Source: an uncultured Carboxylicivirga sp. (GTDB lineage Bacteria; Bacteroidota; Bacteroidia; Bacteroidales; Marinilabiliaceae). Taken from it: a stretch of 64,000 nt of DNA. The notes beneath the pieces were generated by a model. It was not told the DNA's origin. It was given only the letters and a program-made list of their open reading frames with translations, and made no database searches. The position numbers and the translations under genes were made by a program. Every line of letters begins with the position of its first letter. The first letter of the stretch is position 1. This document shows, in pieces, positions 1 through 8,892 of this stretch. Where the stretch lies: assembly GCF_963674565.1 (NCBI RefSeq), contig NZ_OY771430.1, forward strand, positions 1,116,001 through 1,180,000, written 5' to 3'.

Positions 1-46
1 TAGTCCTTTTTTGTGGTTGTATTTAAATAATTAAGTACTTAATAAG

Positions 47-1354
47 ATGGCGAAAGCTAAGAAAGTGGATGTGGTAACCATGGGTTGTTCTAAAAACCTG
101 GTTGATAGTGAGTTTTTGATTCGTCAGTTTAAAGCCAATAATATTCAGGTGGCGCACGATCCTGAATTTCCCGATAGTGAAGTGGCGATTGTAAATACCT
201 GTGGTTTTATTGGTGATGCCAAAGAGGAATCAATCGATACCATTCTCGAATTTGTTGAGGCTAAAAAGCGTGGAGATATCAAGCAGCTTTATGTGATGGG
301 TTGTTTATCGGAGCGTTATCCCGGGCAGTTAAAGAAGGAATTGCCGGAAGTAGATAAGTTCTTTGGTAAATTCAACTGGAAGGAAATTATTTCAGAAGTT
401 GGTGCGAGTTATCGTCGTGATTTAATGAACGAGCGTTCGTTAACCACTCCAGGTCATTATGCTTATTTCAAAATTTCGGAAGGTTGCAACCGTACCTGTA
501 GTTATTGTGCTATTCCTTTGATTACCGGAAAGCATCAGAGCCGAAAAATGGAAGATTTGATTGATGAAGCAAAAGGTTTGGCTGATTCGGGTGTGAAAGA
601 ATTACAGGTAATTGCGCAGGATTTATCCTTCTATGGATACGATTTATACAAAGAATATCGTTTGCCGCAACTTGTTGATGAGCTATCAAAAATTAATGGC
701 ATTGATTGGATTCGTTTACACTATGCCTATCCATCGGGATTTCCGTTGGATGTTTTAAAGGTGATGCGCGATAACCCAAAGGTTTGTAATTACCTGGATA
801 TTGCCTTGCAGCATATTTCTGATAATATGTTGGAATTGATGCGCCGTAATGTTCGTAAAAGCCAGACTTATCGTTTGATTGAAGAAATGCGTAATACAGT
901 GCCTGATATTCATTTGCGAACCACTTTTATCACTGGCCATCCGGGCGAAACTGAGCAGGACTTTAAAGAATTGGTTGATTTTGTGAAAGATGTTCGTTTT
1001 GAACGTTTAGGTGTATTTCCTTATTCGCATGAAGAAGATACTTATGCAGCAAAAAAATACAAGGATGATATTCCGGAAGAAGTGAAGCAGGAGCGTGCCG
1101 ACTACATCATGGAAATTCAGAATGGGATTGCTGCTGAGATCAATCGTGAGAAAGTTGGGAAAGAATTGAAGGTTATTATTGACCGCGAAGAAGGTGACTA
1201 TTTTATCGGTCGAACTGAGTATGATTCACCGGAAGTGGATCAGGAAGTATTACTTCATAAAGAAGAAAATGATGCTTTGAATATTGGGGATTTCTACCAG
1301 GTTGAGATTACCGATGCCGAGGATTACGATTTATTTGGAGTAGCAAAAAAATAA
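47..1354 (+). CDS. rimO: Ribosomal protein S12 methylthiotransferase RimO
   Basis: Radical SAM methylthiotransferase that adds a methylthio group to the conserved aspartate of ribosomal protein S12 in the cytoplasm. The 435-residue length fits the family. The N-terminal UPF0004 domain carries the three expected cysteines, C14, C52 and C86, which bind the auxiliary cluster. The radical SAM motif CNRTCSYC is at C147, C151 and C154. The last ~65 residues look like a TRAM domain. The sequence favours RimO over the tRNA enzyme MiaB because of its length and the start GCSKNLVDSE. The ATG at 47 has only 46 bases before it in the window, so the upstream operon partner is unseen. Confidence 0.95.
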   Translation: MAKAKKVDVVTMGCSKNLVDSEFLIRQFKANNIQVAHDPEFPDSEVAIVNTCGFIGDAKEESIDTILEFVEAKKRGDIKQLYVMGCLSERYPGQLKKELPEVDKFFGKFNWKEIISEVGASYRRDLMNERSLTTPGHYAYFKISEGCNRTCSYCAIPLITGKHQSRKMEDLIDEAKGLADSGVKELQVIAQDLSFYGYDLYKEYRLPQLVDELSKINGIDWIRLHYAYPSGFPLDVLKVMRDNPKVCNYLDIALQHISDNMLELMRRNVRKSQTYRLIEEMRNTVPDIHLRTTFITGHPGETEQDFKELVDFVKDVRFERLGVFPYSHEEDTYAAKKYKDDIPEEVKQERADYIMEIQNGIAAEINREKVGKELKVIIDREEGDYFIGRTEYDSPEVDQEVLLHKEENDALNIGDFYQVEITDAEDYDLFGVAKK

Positions 1355-1355
1355 A

Positions 1356-1426
1356 AGAACTGCCTATTAAAAGCAGTTCTCAAATTTATTTCAAAGGGTG
1401 TTGGCCGAAAGGGAGGACACCCTTTT
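1356..1426. terminator. Two hairpins between convergent genes
   Basis: The first hairpin pairs AGAACTGC (1356-1363) with GCAGTTCT (1373-1380), directly after the rimO stop. The second pairs AAAGGGTGT (1393-1401) with ACACCCTTT (1417-1425) and is followed by TTTTA on the + strand. Together they probably end rimO, and the second may also serve the convergent DUF4861 gene. Confidence 0.65.
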
Positions 1427-2288
1427 ATAGTTTTGAAACATAGTCTCTGAAGGTATTCAGTGTACCCATTTTTTTATCCTTCTCAATGGTTGATGTCACC
1501 CATGCACTGATGTATTTGCAAGGTTTTGAAACAAATAAATGCTGTTTGCCATCATCAACCGTTTTTTCGAAGTCCTCAGGATTGATCATAATAGAAGCCC
1601 CTACTTTTACTGATTCGACTGCTACATCTTCGGGGTGCAGGCCCCATGTAATAATGTAATTTTCTTTTTTCTCAACCGTCTGTCCTTCAAAATAGTTAAT
1701 ACCGGTTACAAACTGTACATCATCTTCCGAAAAGGCAAATGCTTCCACTTTCATTTCACGCAAGCCGCTATAGGCAGTAACTCTAACCAAAACATCAATT
1801 TTTTTGCCTTTATAAGGAACATCCTTCGAAATCATCTCCATCTGAGAGAAATTAACTTCTTTTTTTACTTTAACGATGCGATTGGAAACGGGAGCCAGCA
1901 TTACTTCTTTTTCTCCGTCCCAGAGACGTACTCCTCCTAAACCTACTGTAGCTCCAACTTTGTAATAGTCTGCTCCCAGACCTTTCTTTTGCTCTTTTTC
2001 AGTTGGGTACCAAAGTGCTTTCTTTAATTCAAGACCTTTCTTTTGTTTGTTGTAAATATCAATTGAGGTTGCTCTGTTGTTAAAGTATAATCGAGCTGCC
2101 ATCCATTCGTTTTCAACTGCCGGACCATGATGGCCGATGGTTTTATAAATATCACCCGATTCATCCTGAATTATATTGGTTTGAAGCGAATCACTTCTCA
2201 TAAATAAACTTGCATCCGTTTTATTTTGTCCAAAAGAAAAAGTGCAGAAGATGCAAATAAATAATCCTGATAGAATTAGAGATTTCAT
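1425..2288 (-). CDS. DUF4861 family exported protein
   Basis: 287-residue secreted protein of the DUF4861 family, recognised by the segment KTIGHHGPAVENEWMAAR and the following RLYFNNR. The N-terminus is a signal peptide of about 20 residues ending SFGQ, with no lipobox cysteine, so a periplasmic location is likely. No catalytic motif is recognised. In Bacteroidota these proteins are often found near polysaccharide lyases and glycoside hydrolases. Here the divergent neighbour is a glycosidase-like lipoprotein, which fits a role in glycan use. The biochemical activity is not known to me. No clear promoter was found in the 289-base divergent gap. Confidence 0.75.
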   Translation of the reverse strand: MKSLILSGLFICIFCTFSFGQNKTDASLFMRSDSLQTNIIQDESGDIYKTIGHHGPAVENEWMAARLYFNNRATSIDIYNKQKKGLELKKALWYPTEKEQKKGLGADYYKVGATVGLGGVRLWDGEKEVMLAPVSNRIVKVKKEVNFSQMEMISKDVPYKGKKIDVLVRVTAYSGLREMKVEAFAFSEDDVQFVTGINYFEGQTVEKKENYIITWGLHPEDVAVESVKVGASIMINPEDFEKTVDDGKQHLFVSKPCKYISAWVTSTIEKDKKMGTLNTFRDYVSKL

Positions 2289-2577
2289 AGTTATCTTGAT
2301 TTTATATGAATTAAATTATATAGGTCTGTTTTATATTGAAACATAAATTTAAACGGATGCTTTGGAAAAGCTCTGCTTTTTAATATAAAATGATGGAATA
2401 TATGTTATAAATAGATGGAATGTACCTAATGAGTATTAATGGATGTGGTTATTTGTAGTCAAAGGTTTAGAAACTTGTTAATGAAATGTACTAAATTGAA
2501 TTGAATTGAACGTTTGTAAAGGGGTTGTTGATGTTCACTTTTTAATTTAGTAAAAGCATTAATCCGAAGAATTCTTT

Positions 2578-4707
2578 ATGAAAAATCAACTTTTGATATC
2601 AATAATCATTCTGCTATTGTATTCTTGTCAGCAAAATTCGAATGATAAAATAGATCGCTTCAGTCTTGTTAACCGAAATAATCCTGTTGTAAACCAAATG
2701 GACAGTTTAGGATCCTTGTCGGTTGGCAATGGAAATTTTGCTGTTACGGTTGATGTCACCGGATTACAGACTTTTCCGGAAGAATATAAAAATGGAGTTC
2801 CTTTAGGTACCCAGGCTCAATGGGGTTGGCATAGTTTTCCTAATACAGAAGACTATAAAATTGAAGAGACTTTTAAAGCCTATAATTTCAGGGGAAAAGA
2901 GGAGTTATATGCAGTTCAGTTCAAAGAAAAAGGAAGGAAACAGGATGCTGCCAACTATTTCAGGGCTAATCCACATCGTTTACATTTGGGTTATATTGGT
3001 TTAGAGCTGAATAAAAAAGATGGAAGTAAGGTTGATCCCAATGATATTGCCGATATTCATCAGGAATTAAAACTGTGGGATGGCAGAATTGAAAGTCAGT
3101 TTAAACTGGAAGAAGAAAAGGTAACAGTTGTAACAGCTTGTCATCCAGTAAAAGATATCATGGAAGCTCAAATTGTATCCTCTTTAATATCAAAGCATCA
3201 GTTAAAAATCAATTTCCGTTTTTCGTATCCGACAGGTAATCATGCCGATGATGCAACAGATTGGGACCACCCTGAAAAACATACAACCAGTATTTATGAT
3301 TTCGGCAGCCATTTCTGTATTCTAAAAAGGGTGCTTGATGGTGATAATTACTTTGTGAAAATTCAGTGGGAAGGTGATGCAACCGTAGAAGAGAAAGAGG
3401 CGCATTATTTTATATTAGAACCTCAGGGTGATCAGTTTAAATTTACTTGTTCTTTTTTTAAAGAGGCTCCTAAAAAAGAAAATGCAATAATGAATGATGT
3501 AATCACTCTGGCATCAGACTATTGGCAAAATTTTTGGAAAAATGGTGGAGCAATTGATTTTTCGAATTGCACCAATTCAAGAGCATCAGAATTGGAAAGA
3601 AGGATTATTCTGTCAGAGTATTTAATGGCCATACAAAGTGCGGGTGAACTGCCACCACAGGAAACCGGATTGACTTACAACAGCTGGTATGGTAAGTTTC
3701 ATCTGGAAATGCATTGGTGGCATGCTGTTCATTTTGCACTTTGGAATCGGACCGAACTTTTAGAAAAAAGTCTTGACTGGTACACTAAGGCTTATGATAA
3801 TGCGAAGTCGATAGCTGAGCGACAAGGTTTTGATGGCGTACGATGGATGAAAATGACTGATCCATCTTCAATAGAGGCTCCTTCTGGCGTTGGGTCTTTT
3901 CTAATCTGGCAGCAACCTCATTTTATTTATTTTGCTGAATTAATATACAGAAGTAATCCATCTGATGAAGTCCTCAATAAATACAAGGATCTTGTGCATG
4001 CAACAGCCGAATTTATGTATTCATTTGCTGATTACGATAGTATCAATAGCCGATATATTTTGCAGGGAATAATTCCTGCGCAGGAAACATTGCGGGCTAA
4101 GGAAACGGTTAATCCACCCTTTGAGCTTTCATACTGGCACTGGGGTATGGCGGTAGCTCAGCAATGGCTTGAAAGGTCAGGGCTGGAAAGAAACGGGGAT
4201 TGGGATGAGTTAATAGATAAAATGTCTCCTTTAAAAGAATTGGATGGTTTGTATCTGGCTTCAGAAGATGCTGTTGATACTTATAAAGATGTTCGTTTTA
4301 CTTCAGATCATCCGGCTGTGCTTGGAGCTTATGGAATGATTCCGAAGAGTAGGCTGGTCGAAACCGAATTCATGAAAAATACATTAGACTGGATTTTACA
4401 AAACTGGAACTGGGATCATACCTGGGGATGGGATTATCCAATGACTGCCATGTGTGCTGCCCGACTGGGAGAACCTGAAAAAGCAGTTGATGCTTTATTA
4501 ATGGATAAACGAACCAATACTTATCTGATTAATGGACATAATTTTCAGGATGATCGTTTACGGGTTTATTTACCGGGAAATGGAGGTTTACTAACGGCAG
4601 TTGCGATGATGTGCGCCGGTTGGGATGGAAATGAGGTTGAAACGCCTGGGTTCCCCAAAGACGGCACCTGGAATGTGATTTGGGAAGATCTTCAAGTAAT
4701 GCCTTAA
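2578..4707 (+). CDS. Six-hairpin glycosidase-like lipoprotein
   Basis: 709-residue lipoprotein (LLLYSC lipobox, Cys at about residue 17) with a beta-rich N-terminal half and an alpha/alpha-barrel C-terminal half, as in the GH65/GH95-type clan. The barrel begins near YNSWYGKFHLEMHWWH (about residues 368-383), a typical signature of six-hairpin glycosidases, and ends with YLPGNGGLLTAVAMM. The family is common in Bacteroidota, usually annotated as a hypothetical glycosyl hydrolase. Substrate cannot be read from the sequence. It is divergent from a DUF4861 protein with no susC/susD pair in reach, so this is not a full polysaccharide utilisation locus within the window. Confidence 0.6.
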   Translation: MKNQLLISIIILLLYSCQQNSNDKIDRFSLVNRNNPVVNQMDSLGSLSVGNGNFAVTVDVTGLQTFPEEYKNGVPLGTQAQWGWHSFPNTEDYKIEETFKAYNFRGKEELYAVQFKEKGRKQDAANYFRANPHRLHLGYIGLELNKKDGSKVDPNDIADIHQELKLWDGRIESQFKLEEEKVTVVTACHPVKDIMEAQIVSSLISKHQLKINFRFSYPTGNHADDATDWDHPEKHTTSIYDFGSHFCILKRVLDGDNYFVKIQWEGDATVEEKEAHYFILEPQGDQFKFTCSFFKEAPKKENAIMNDVITLASDYWQNFWKNGGAIDFSNCTNSRASELERRIILSEYLMAIQSAGELPPQETGLTYNSWYGKFHLEMHWWHAVHFALWNRTELLEKSLDWYTKAYDNAKSIAERQGFDGVRWMKMTDPSSIEAPSGVGSFLIWQQPHFIYFAELIYRSNPSDEVLNKYKDLVHATAEFMYSFADYDSINSRYILQGIIPAQETLRAKETVNPPFELSYWHWGMAVAQQWLERSGLERNGDWDELIDKMSPLKELDGLYLASEDAVDTYKDVRFTSDHPAVLGAYGMIPKSRLVETEFMKNTLDWILQNWNWDHTWGWDYPMTAMCAARLGEPEKAVDALLMDKRTNTYLINGHNFQDDRLRVYLPGNGGLLTAVAMMCAGWDGNEVETPGFPKDGTWNVIWEDLQVMP

Positions 4708-4771
4708 TTGAACAGCTTTTATTACTTGTCAGGATATGGAAGAAATATAAAGAAAAGATACAACCAAAATA

Positions 4772-4800
4772 AAAGCCATCTTTTGGGATGGCTTTGTTAG
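4772..4800. terminator. Bidirectional terminator
   Basis: AAAGCCATC (4772-4780) pairs with GATGGCTTT (4787-4795) around a six-base loop. The minus-strand reading ends in a T-rich tail, TTTTATTTT, and suits the META gene that ends at 4807. It also lies 65 bases after the glycosidase-like gene. Confidence 0.75.
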
Positions 4801-4806
4801 TTTGTC

Positions 4807-5232
4807 TTATTCTTTCAATTTAAATTCCATTACAGTAACATCATTCTTTGAAAACGTTAAGTTTTTGTCTTTAAGCTGATACTGAACCTCGCCGGTTAGT
4901 ATTTTGAAAAACTCAACTTCAGGAACTCCATCACAATACATTTTTGTTGCCATTAATGGGCCAAATTCTATAGATGTATCCTTAATTGTAATGCTGCCAC
5001 CAAATGAATTACAACCACTGTTTCCGCCAATTTTATTTTCTGCTTTATTAATTGTTATAACCGGAGTTCTCATATTAAAGCCTGCTTCCTTAATGGATTG
5101 CCCTTGAAAAGAGATCATTTCCCATTGATTTCCTTCTAAAAACAGTTCCGAAGTGTTATCTGTGTTCTTTTGCATTGTTTTACAACTGGTAGTTATTAAC
5201 AAGGATAAGGTGGCAAAAAATAAATACTTCAT
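4807..5232 (-). CDS. META domain lipoprotein (HslJ-like)
   Basis: 141-residue lipoprotein with lipobox ITTSC (C17). A single META domain covers roughly residues 30-138, recognised by NQWEMISFQG near the start and GGNSGCNSFGGS in the middle, followed by FGPLMATKMYC. The family includes the heat-inducible HslJ of Escherichia coli; its molecular role is unclear. The protein should sit on the periplasmic face of a membrane. It is transcribed alone and diverges from the next gene. Confidence 0.85.
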   Translation of the reverse strand: MKYLFFATLSLLITTSCKTMQKNTDNTSELFLEGNQWEMISFQGQSIKEAGFNMRTPVITINKAENKIGGNSGCNSFGGSITIKDTSIEFGPLMATKMYCDGVPEVEFFKILTGEVQYQLKDKNLTFSKNDVTVMEFKLKE

Positions 5233-5312
5233 AATCGTCTCAATTTAGATTGTTTGGCTAAATTAGATATAAAAATCGTGCCAAAATGATGGTAAGTTAA
5301 ATAAATCAAATT

Positions 5313-5852
5313 ATGGATTCAATTGATATCAAAGTAGGAACAAGAGTAGAACATCCCCGATATGGTGAAGGAATAATTGCAAAAATAACCCTGGGTGCTT
5401 ATGAGGTTTATTTTGAGCAAGGAGGCAAAATGGAAATACCTAAGACAAGCACAAATATTACGGTAATAGAAAGTCCGGAAGAGGGTAAGGGAGAGACGGT
5501 GACGGCACGTGATTTGCGTAAAGCCATCGCATCGGTGTTGGATGAATATGGTACCCTTCCTGCAGAGGTGGAACTGGGAAATAAATGGATTGGAGGTAAA
5601 ATTGTCATGTATCCTTCAAATGATTCACTTCAGCCAAAGGAAATTCCCATGGAGACTTTCTTTAAAAAGATAGTAATGGTGCGTGATCGTTTGCGGGTAT
5701 TGGAACAGAATATTAATTCTTCAGAAACATTAAATGATGAAGAAAAAATTCATATTCAGCAATATATTACACGAGCTTATGGTAGTTTAACCACTTTTAA
5801 TGTGTTGTTTGCAGATAAGGATGATTACTTTATTGGAAGTGGTAAAAAATAA
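5313..5852 (+). CDS. Hypothetical protein with Tudor-like N-terminus
   Basis: 179-residue cytoplasmic protein with no signal peptide. Residues 7-52 (VGTRVEHPRYGEGIIAKI onward) resemble the small Tudor/CarD-type beta-barrel found at the C-terminus of UvrD/PcrA helicases and in transcription-coupling factors. The remaining ~125 residues contain ARDLRKAIASVLDEYG, a basic segment and a predicted helical stretch, which I do not recognise. A nucleic-acid or RNA polymerase contact is possible by analogy only. It is a single-gene unit between the META gene and the SulP gene. Confidence 0.6.
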   Translation: MDSIDIKVGTRVEHPRYGEGIIAKITLGAYEVYFEQGGKMEIPKTSTNITVIESPEEGKGETVTARDLRKAIASVLDEYGTLPAEVELGNKWIGGKIVMYPSNDSLQPKEIPMETFFKKIVMVRDRLRVLEQNINSSETLNDEEKIHIQQYITRAYGSLTTFNVLFADKDDYFIGSGKK

Positions 5853-5969
5853 CAATTTGAGTCTTAGTAGAATTTTAAATATTGGAATTTGGGTTTAAAA
5901 TGGTCTTGTTAAAAAGTGTTATTAACATCATTTAATACAAGTTGGATGACAACGAGAGCAATTTAGCTC

Positions 5970-5977
5970 TACTTTTG
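5970..5977 (+). promoter_or_regulatory. Bacteroidota -7 element for the SulP gene
   Basis: TACTTTTG matches the TAnnTTTG element of the Bacteroidota primary sigma factor and lies 18 bases before the ATG. No good -33 TTTG at the usual spacing was found. Confidence 0.45.
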
Positions 5978-5995
5978 TAATCTAACTTAAACAAA

Positions 5996-7642
5996 ATGAA
6001 CAAACTTTTTAAACCCAAATTCTTCTCCTTATTGGAGTCGGGTTTGGTCAAACAGAATTTCTCCAAAGATGTTCTGTCTGGAATTGTTGTAGGTATTGTG
6101 GCCCTTCCTTTGGCCATTGCTTTTGCGGTTGCATCAGGAGTATCTCCCGAAAAAGGATTAATTACGGCTGTAGTAGCTGGTTTTATAATATCATTTCTGG
6201 GAGGTAGTCGTGTTCAGATAGGTGGTCCAACTGGTGCATTTATTGTTATTGTATATGGGATTTTAGAACAATATGGCATTGATGGATTGATTATTTCCAC
6301 CATCTTGGCAGGTGTCATTCTGGTTGCTTTTGGGTTACTTAAATTAGGTTCGCTGCTTAAGTTTTTTCCTCATCCTCTTATAGTAGGTTTTACAAGTGGT
6401 ATAGCTCTGGTTATTTTTTCAACACAAATAAAAGATGCACTGGGATTACCCATTGATAAAGTTCCTTCTGTATTTTATGAAAAATGGTTAGTTTATTTTT
6501 CACAACTCTCAAATATTAACTGGATTGCACTTTTAATAACCATTATTACTATTTTAATTTCAGTTTATTCCAGAAAAATAACCAATCGCATTCCAGGATC
6601 TTTTTTGGCAATAATAATTATTACACCCGTTGTTTATTTCTTTGATATAGAGGTTTCAACCATCGAATCATTCTTTGGTGATATACCCAATCGGATAAGT
6701 TTTAGTTTGCCATCGATAAAATTATCCGAAATTCATAATTATCTGGCTCCGGCTTTAACCATTGCGTTGCTGGGTGGTATTGAGTCGTTGTTATCGGCAG
6801 TGGTTTCAGATGGTATGATCGGAGGCAAGCATCGGTCAAACACCGAATTAATCGCTCAGGGAATTGCTAATATTGTAACTCCCTTCTTTGGAGGAATTCC
6901 TGCTACCGGAGCTATCGCACGCACAGCGACGAATGTAAAAAATGGAGGTAGAACGCCATTGGCCGGTATTATACATGCTGTTACTTTATTGTTGATAATG
7001 CTTTTTCTGGGACCTATGGCAAAACTGATTCCGATGTCTTGTCTGGCTGGTATCCTGATTGTAGTTTCATATAATATGAGTGAATGGCGATCTTTCGTGG
7101 CTATTTTAAAAGGAAGTTATTTTGATATCCTTATTTTACTTTCCACCTTCTTTATCACTGTCTTTTATGATTTAACACTAGCGATTGAAGTTGGTGTTGT
7201 GCTTTCAGCTATCCTATTTATGAAACGTATGTCGGATATCAGCGAGAAGAGAATAGATAATGTGGTTGATAATGATATTATTGATGATTATTCAAGTTTG
7301 CCTGAGCAGCTAAATGTTTATGAAATAAGCGGACCTTTGTTTTTTGCATCAGCCCGAAGATATTCTGAATTGATAGAGTCAATAGGAATTAAAGGTAAAG
7401 TTTTGATTATTCGTATGCGACATGTTTCTTTCATTGATGATACTGGATTGCATAATCTAAGGGATACTATACAAATATTAAAGAAAGAAGGAGTGAAGGT
7501 AATTCTTTCAGGTATTAATGCTGATGTTAAGGAAGATCTGAAAAAATTGAATTTGGTTGATCTGATCTCAGAAGAATATATACTTGATAATTTTAATGAA
7601 GCATTGAATAAAGCCTGTACATTGATTCCTTGTAATCAATAA
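5996..7642 (+). CDS. SulP family anion transporter with STAS domain
   Basis: 548-residue inner-membrane transporter. About residues 25-420 form the multi-helix SulP/SLC26 core, including VGIVALPLAIAFAVASGV and the conserved GGIPATGAIARTATN segment. The cytoplasmic C-terminus (about 435-540) is a STAS domain with HVSFIDDTGLHNL, the usual regulatory loop. Family members move sulfate, bicarbonate or other anions; the substrate cannot be fixed from sequence. No sulfate-assimilation or carbonic anhydrase gene is adjacent, although an exported carbonic anhydrase lies at 57 kb. Confidence 0.9.
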   Translation: MNKLFKPKFFSLLESGLVKQNFSKDVLSGIVVGIVALPLAIAFAVASGVSPEKGLITAVVAGFIISFLGGSRVQIGGPTGAFIVIVYGILEQYGIDGLIISTILAGVILVAFGLLKLGSLLKFFPHPLIVGFTSGIALVIFSTQIKDALGLPIDKVPSVFYEKWLVYFSQLSNINWIALLITIITILISVYSRKITNRIPGSFLAIIIITPVVYFFDIEVSTIESFFGDIPNRISFSLPSIKLSEIHNYLAPALTIALLGGIESLLSAVVSDGMIGGKHRSNTELIAQGIANIVTPFFGGIPATGAIARTATNVKNGGRTPLAGIIHAVTLLLIMLFLGPMAKLIPMSCLAGILIVVSYNMSEWRSFVAILKGSYFDILILLSTFFITVFYDLTLAIEVGVVLSAILFMKRMSDISEKRIDNVVDNDIIDDYSSLPEQLNVYEISGPLFFASARRYSELIESIGIKGKVLIIRMRHVSFIDDTGLHNLRDTIQILKKEGVKVILSGINADVKEDLKKLNLVDLISEEYILDNFNEALNKACTLIPCNQ

Positions 7643-7726
7643 CCAATATTCTGCAGATGGGAACTGTTACAATAGATTTGTATTTAAGAATTTTCCTTCT
7701 ATTGTTAATAACTTCCGTCGGGCTGA

Positions 7727-7758
7727 ATTGGCTGGACTGTTTGTAAATTATATATTTG
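7727..7758 (+). promoter_or_regulatory. Promoter of dnaX
   Basis: TTG at 7728-7730 and TATATTTG at 7751-7758, separated by 20 bases, match the Bacteroidota -33/-7 promoter. The expected start is near 7763, before the ATG at 7780. This rules out a TTG start at 7756, which lies inside the -7 element. Confidence 0.65.
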
Positions 7759-7779
7759 TTGGCGCAGAATAAAAGCAGA

Positions 7780-8892
7780 ATGGAATATATTGTTTCAGCA
7801 CGAAAATACAGACCTGCGACTTTTAAGTCGGTTGTTGGACAGGTTAATATAACTACAACGCTAAAAAATGCTATTAAAAGCAATCATTTGGCGCATGCTT
7901 ACCTTTTTTGTGGTTCGCGTGGAGTAGGTAAAACTACCTGTGCCCGTATTTTTGCTAAAACAATAAACTGTTCAAATGTTAGCGAAGATTTTGAGGCATG
8001 CAATGTTTGCGAGTCCTGTAAATCGTTTAACGAAAACCGCTCGTATAATATTCATGAGCTGGATGCTGCCAGTAACAACTCGGTTGATGATATTCGAAGC
8101 CTTATTGATAAGGTGCGTGTTCCTCCTCAGTTAGGATCGTATTCGGTTTACATCATCGACGAGGTTCATATGTTATCACAGGCAGCGTTTAATGCATTTC
8201 TGAAAACATTGGAAGAGCCTCCTCGTCATGCCATTTTTGTGTTGGCTACTACTGAAAAGCATAAAATTCTTCCAACTATCCTTTCTCGATGCCAGATATT
8301 TGATTTTAACCGGATCACCATTGCTGATGCTGTAGGACATTTAAAATATGTAGCTGATAGTGAAGGTGTGAAAGTTGAAGAAGAAGGTTTGGCCGTAATT
8401 GCACAAAAGGCAGACGGAGCCATGCGCGATGCACTCTCAATCTTCGATCAGATAGTTGCCTTTTCAGGTAAAGAAATTACATATCAGCAAGTAATTGAGA
8501 ATCTTAATGTTCTTGATTATGACTATTACTTTAAGTTAGTTGATGCATTTCTGGCGGAAGATTATAAACAGGCTTTATTAATTTTTAATGATATTCTGCT
8601 CAAAGGATTCGATGCTCAACATTTTATGTCAGGATTGAATAGTCATGTTCGTGATCTGTTGATGTGTAAAGATCAATCGACTGCCGCTTTGATGGAAATT
8701 GGTGAATCTGCTAAGGAGAAGTATGTGAAACAAGCTGCCTCATGTGATGTGGATTTTCTATATTATGCCTTAAAAGTAATTAACGAAAGCGAACAACAAT
8801 ATAAGGTTGCCAAAAACAAACGACTTCATCTGGAGTTTGCGCTGATACGTCTTTCACGTATCGAAACCGAAAAAAAAAAGAGGAATTTGTAG
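7780..8892 (+). CDS. dnaX: DnaX short form (gamma-like, zero frame)
   Basis: Read without a frameshift, dnaX gives 370 residues ending KKKRNL. This contains the ATPase domain, lid and the helical collar region that oligomerises, and lacks the tau-specific tail. It corresponds closely to the gamma protein of Escherichia coli in domain content. In E. coli the zero frame gives tau and the -1 frame gives gamma; here the roles would be reversed. Whether the short form accumulates is inference. Confidence 0.6.
   Translation: MEYIVSARKYRPATFKSVVGQVNITTTLKNAIKSNHLAHAYLFCGSRGVGKTTCARIFAKTINCSNVSEDFEACNVCESCKSFNENRSYNIHELDAASNNSVDDIRSLIDKVRVPPQLGSYSVYIIDEVHMLSQAAFNAFLKTLEEPPRHAIFVLATTEKHKILPTILSRCQIFDFNRITIADAVGHLKYVADSEGVKVEEEGLAVIAQKADGAMRDALSIFDQIVAFSGKEITYQQVIENLNVLDYDYYFKLVDAFLAEDYKQALLIFNDILLKGFDAQHFMSGLNSHVRDLLMCKDQSTAALMEIGESAKEKYVKQAASCDVDFLYYALKVINESEQQYKVAKNKRLHLEFALIRLSRIETEKKKRNL

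Noticed and set aside
1..46. Tail of an upstream gene
   Set aside because: The window begins with TAG, which could be a stop codon, but 46 bases do not allow a reading frame or product to be assigned.
7756..7779. TTG start for dnaX giving eight more residues
   Set aside because: The TTG lies inside a consensus -7 promoter element, and the ATG at 7780 gives the normal DnaX N-terminus.
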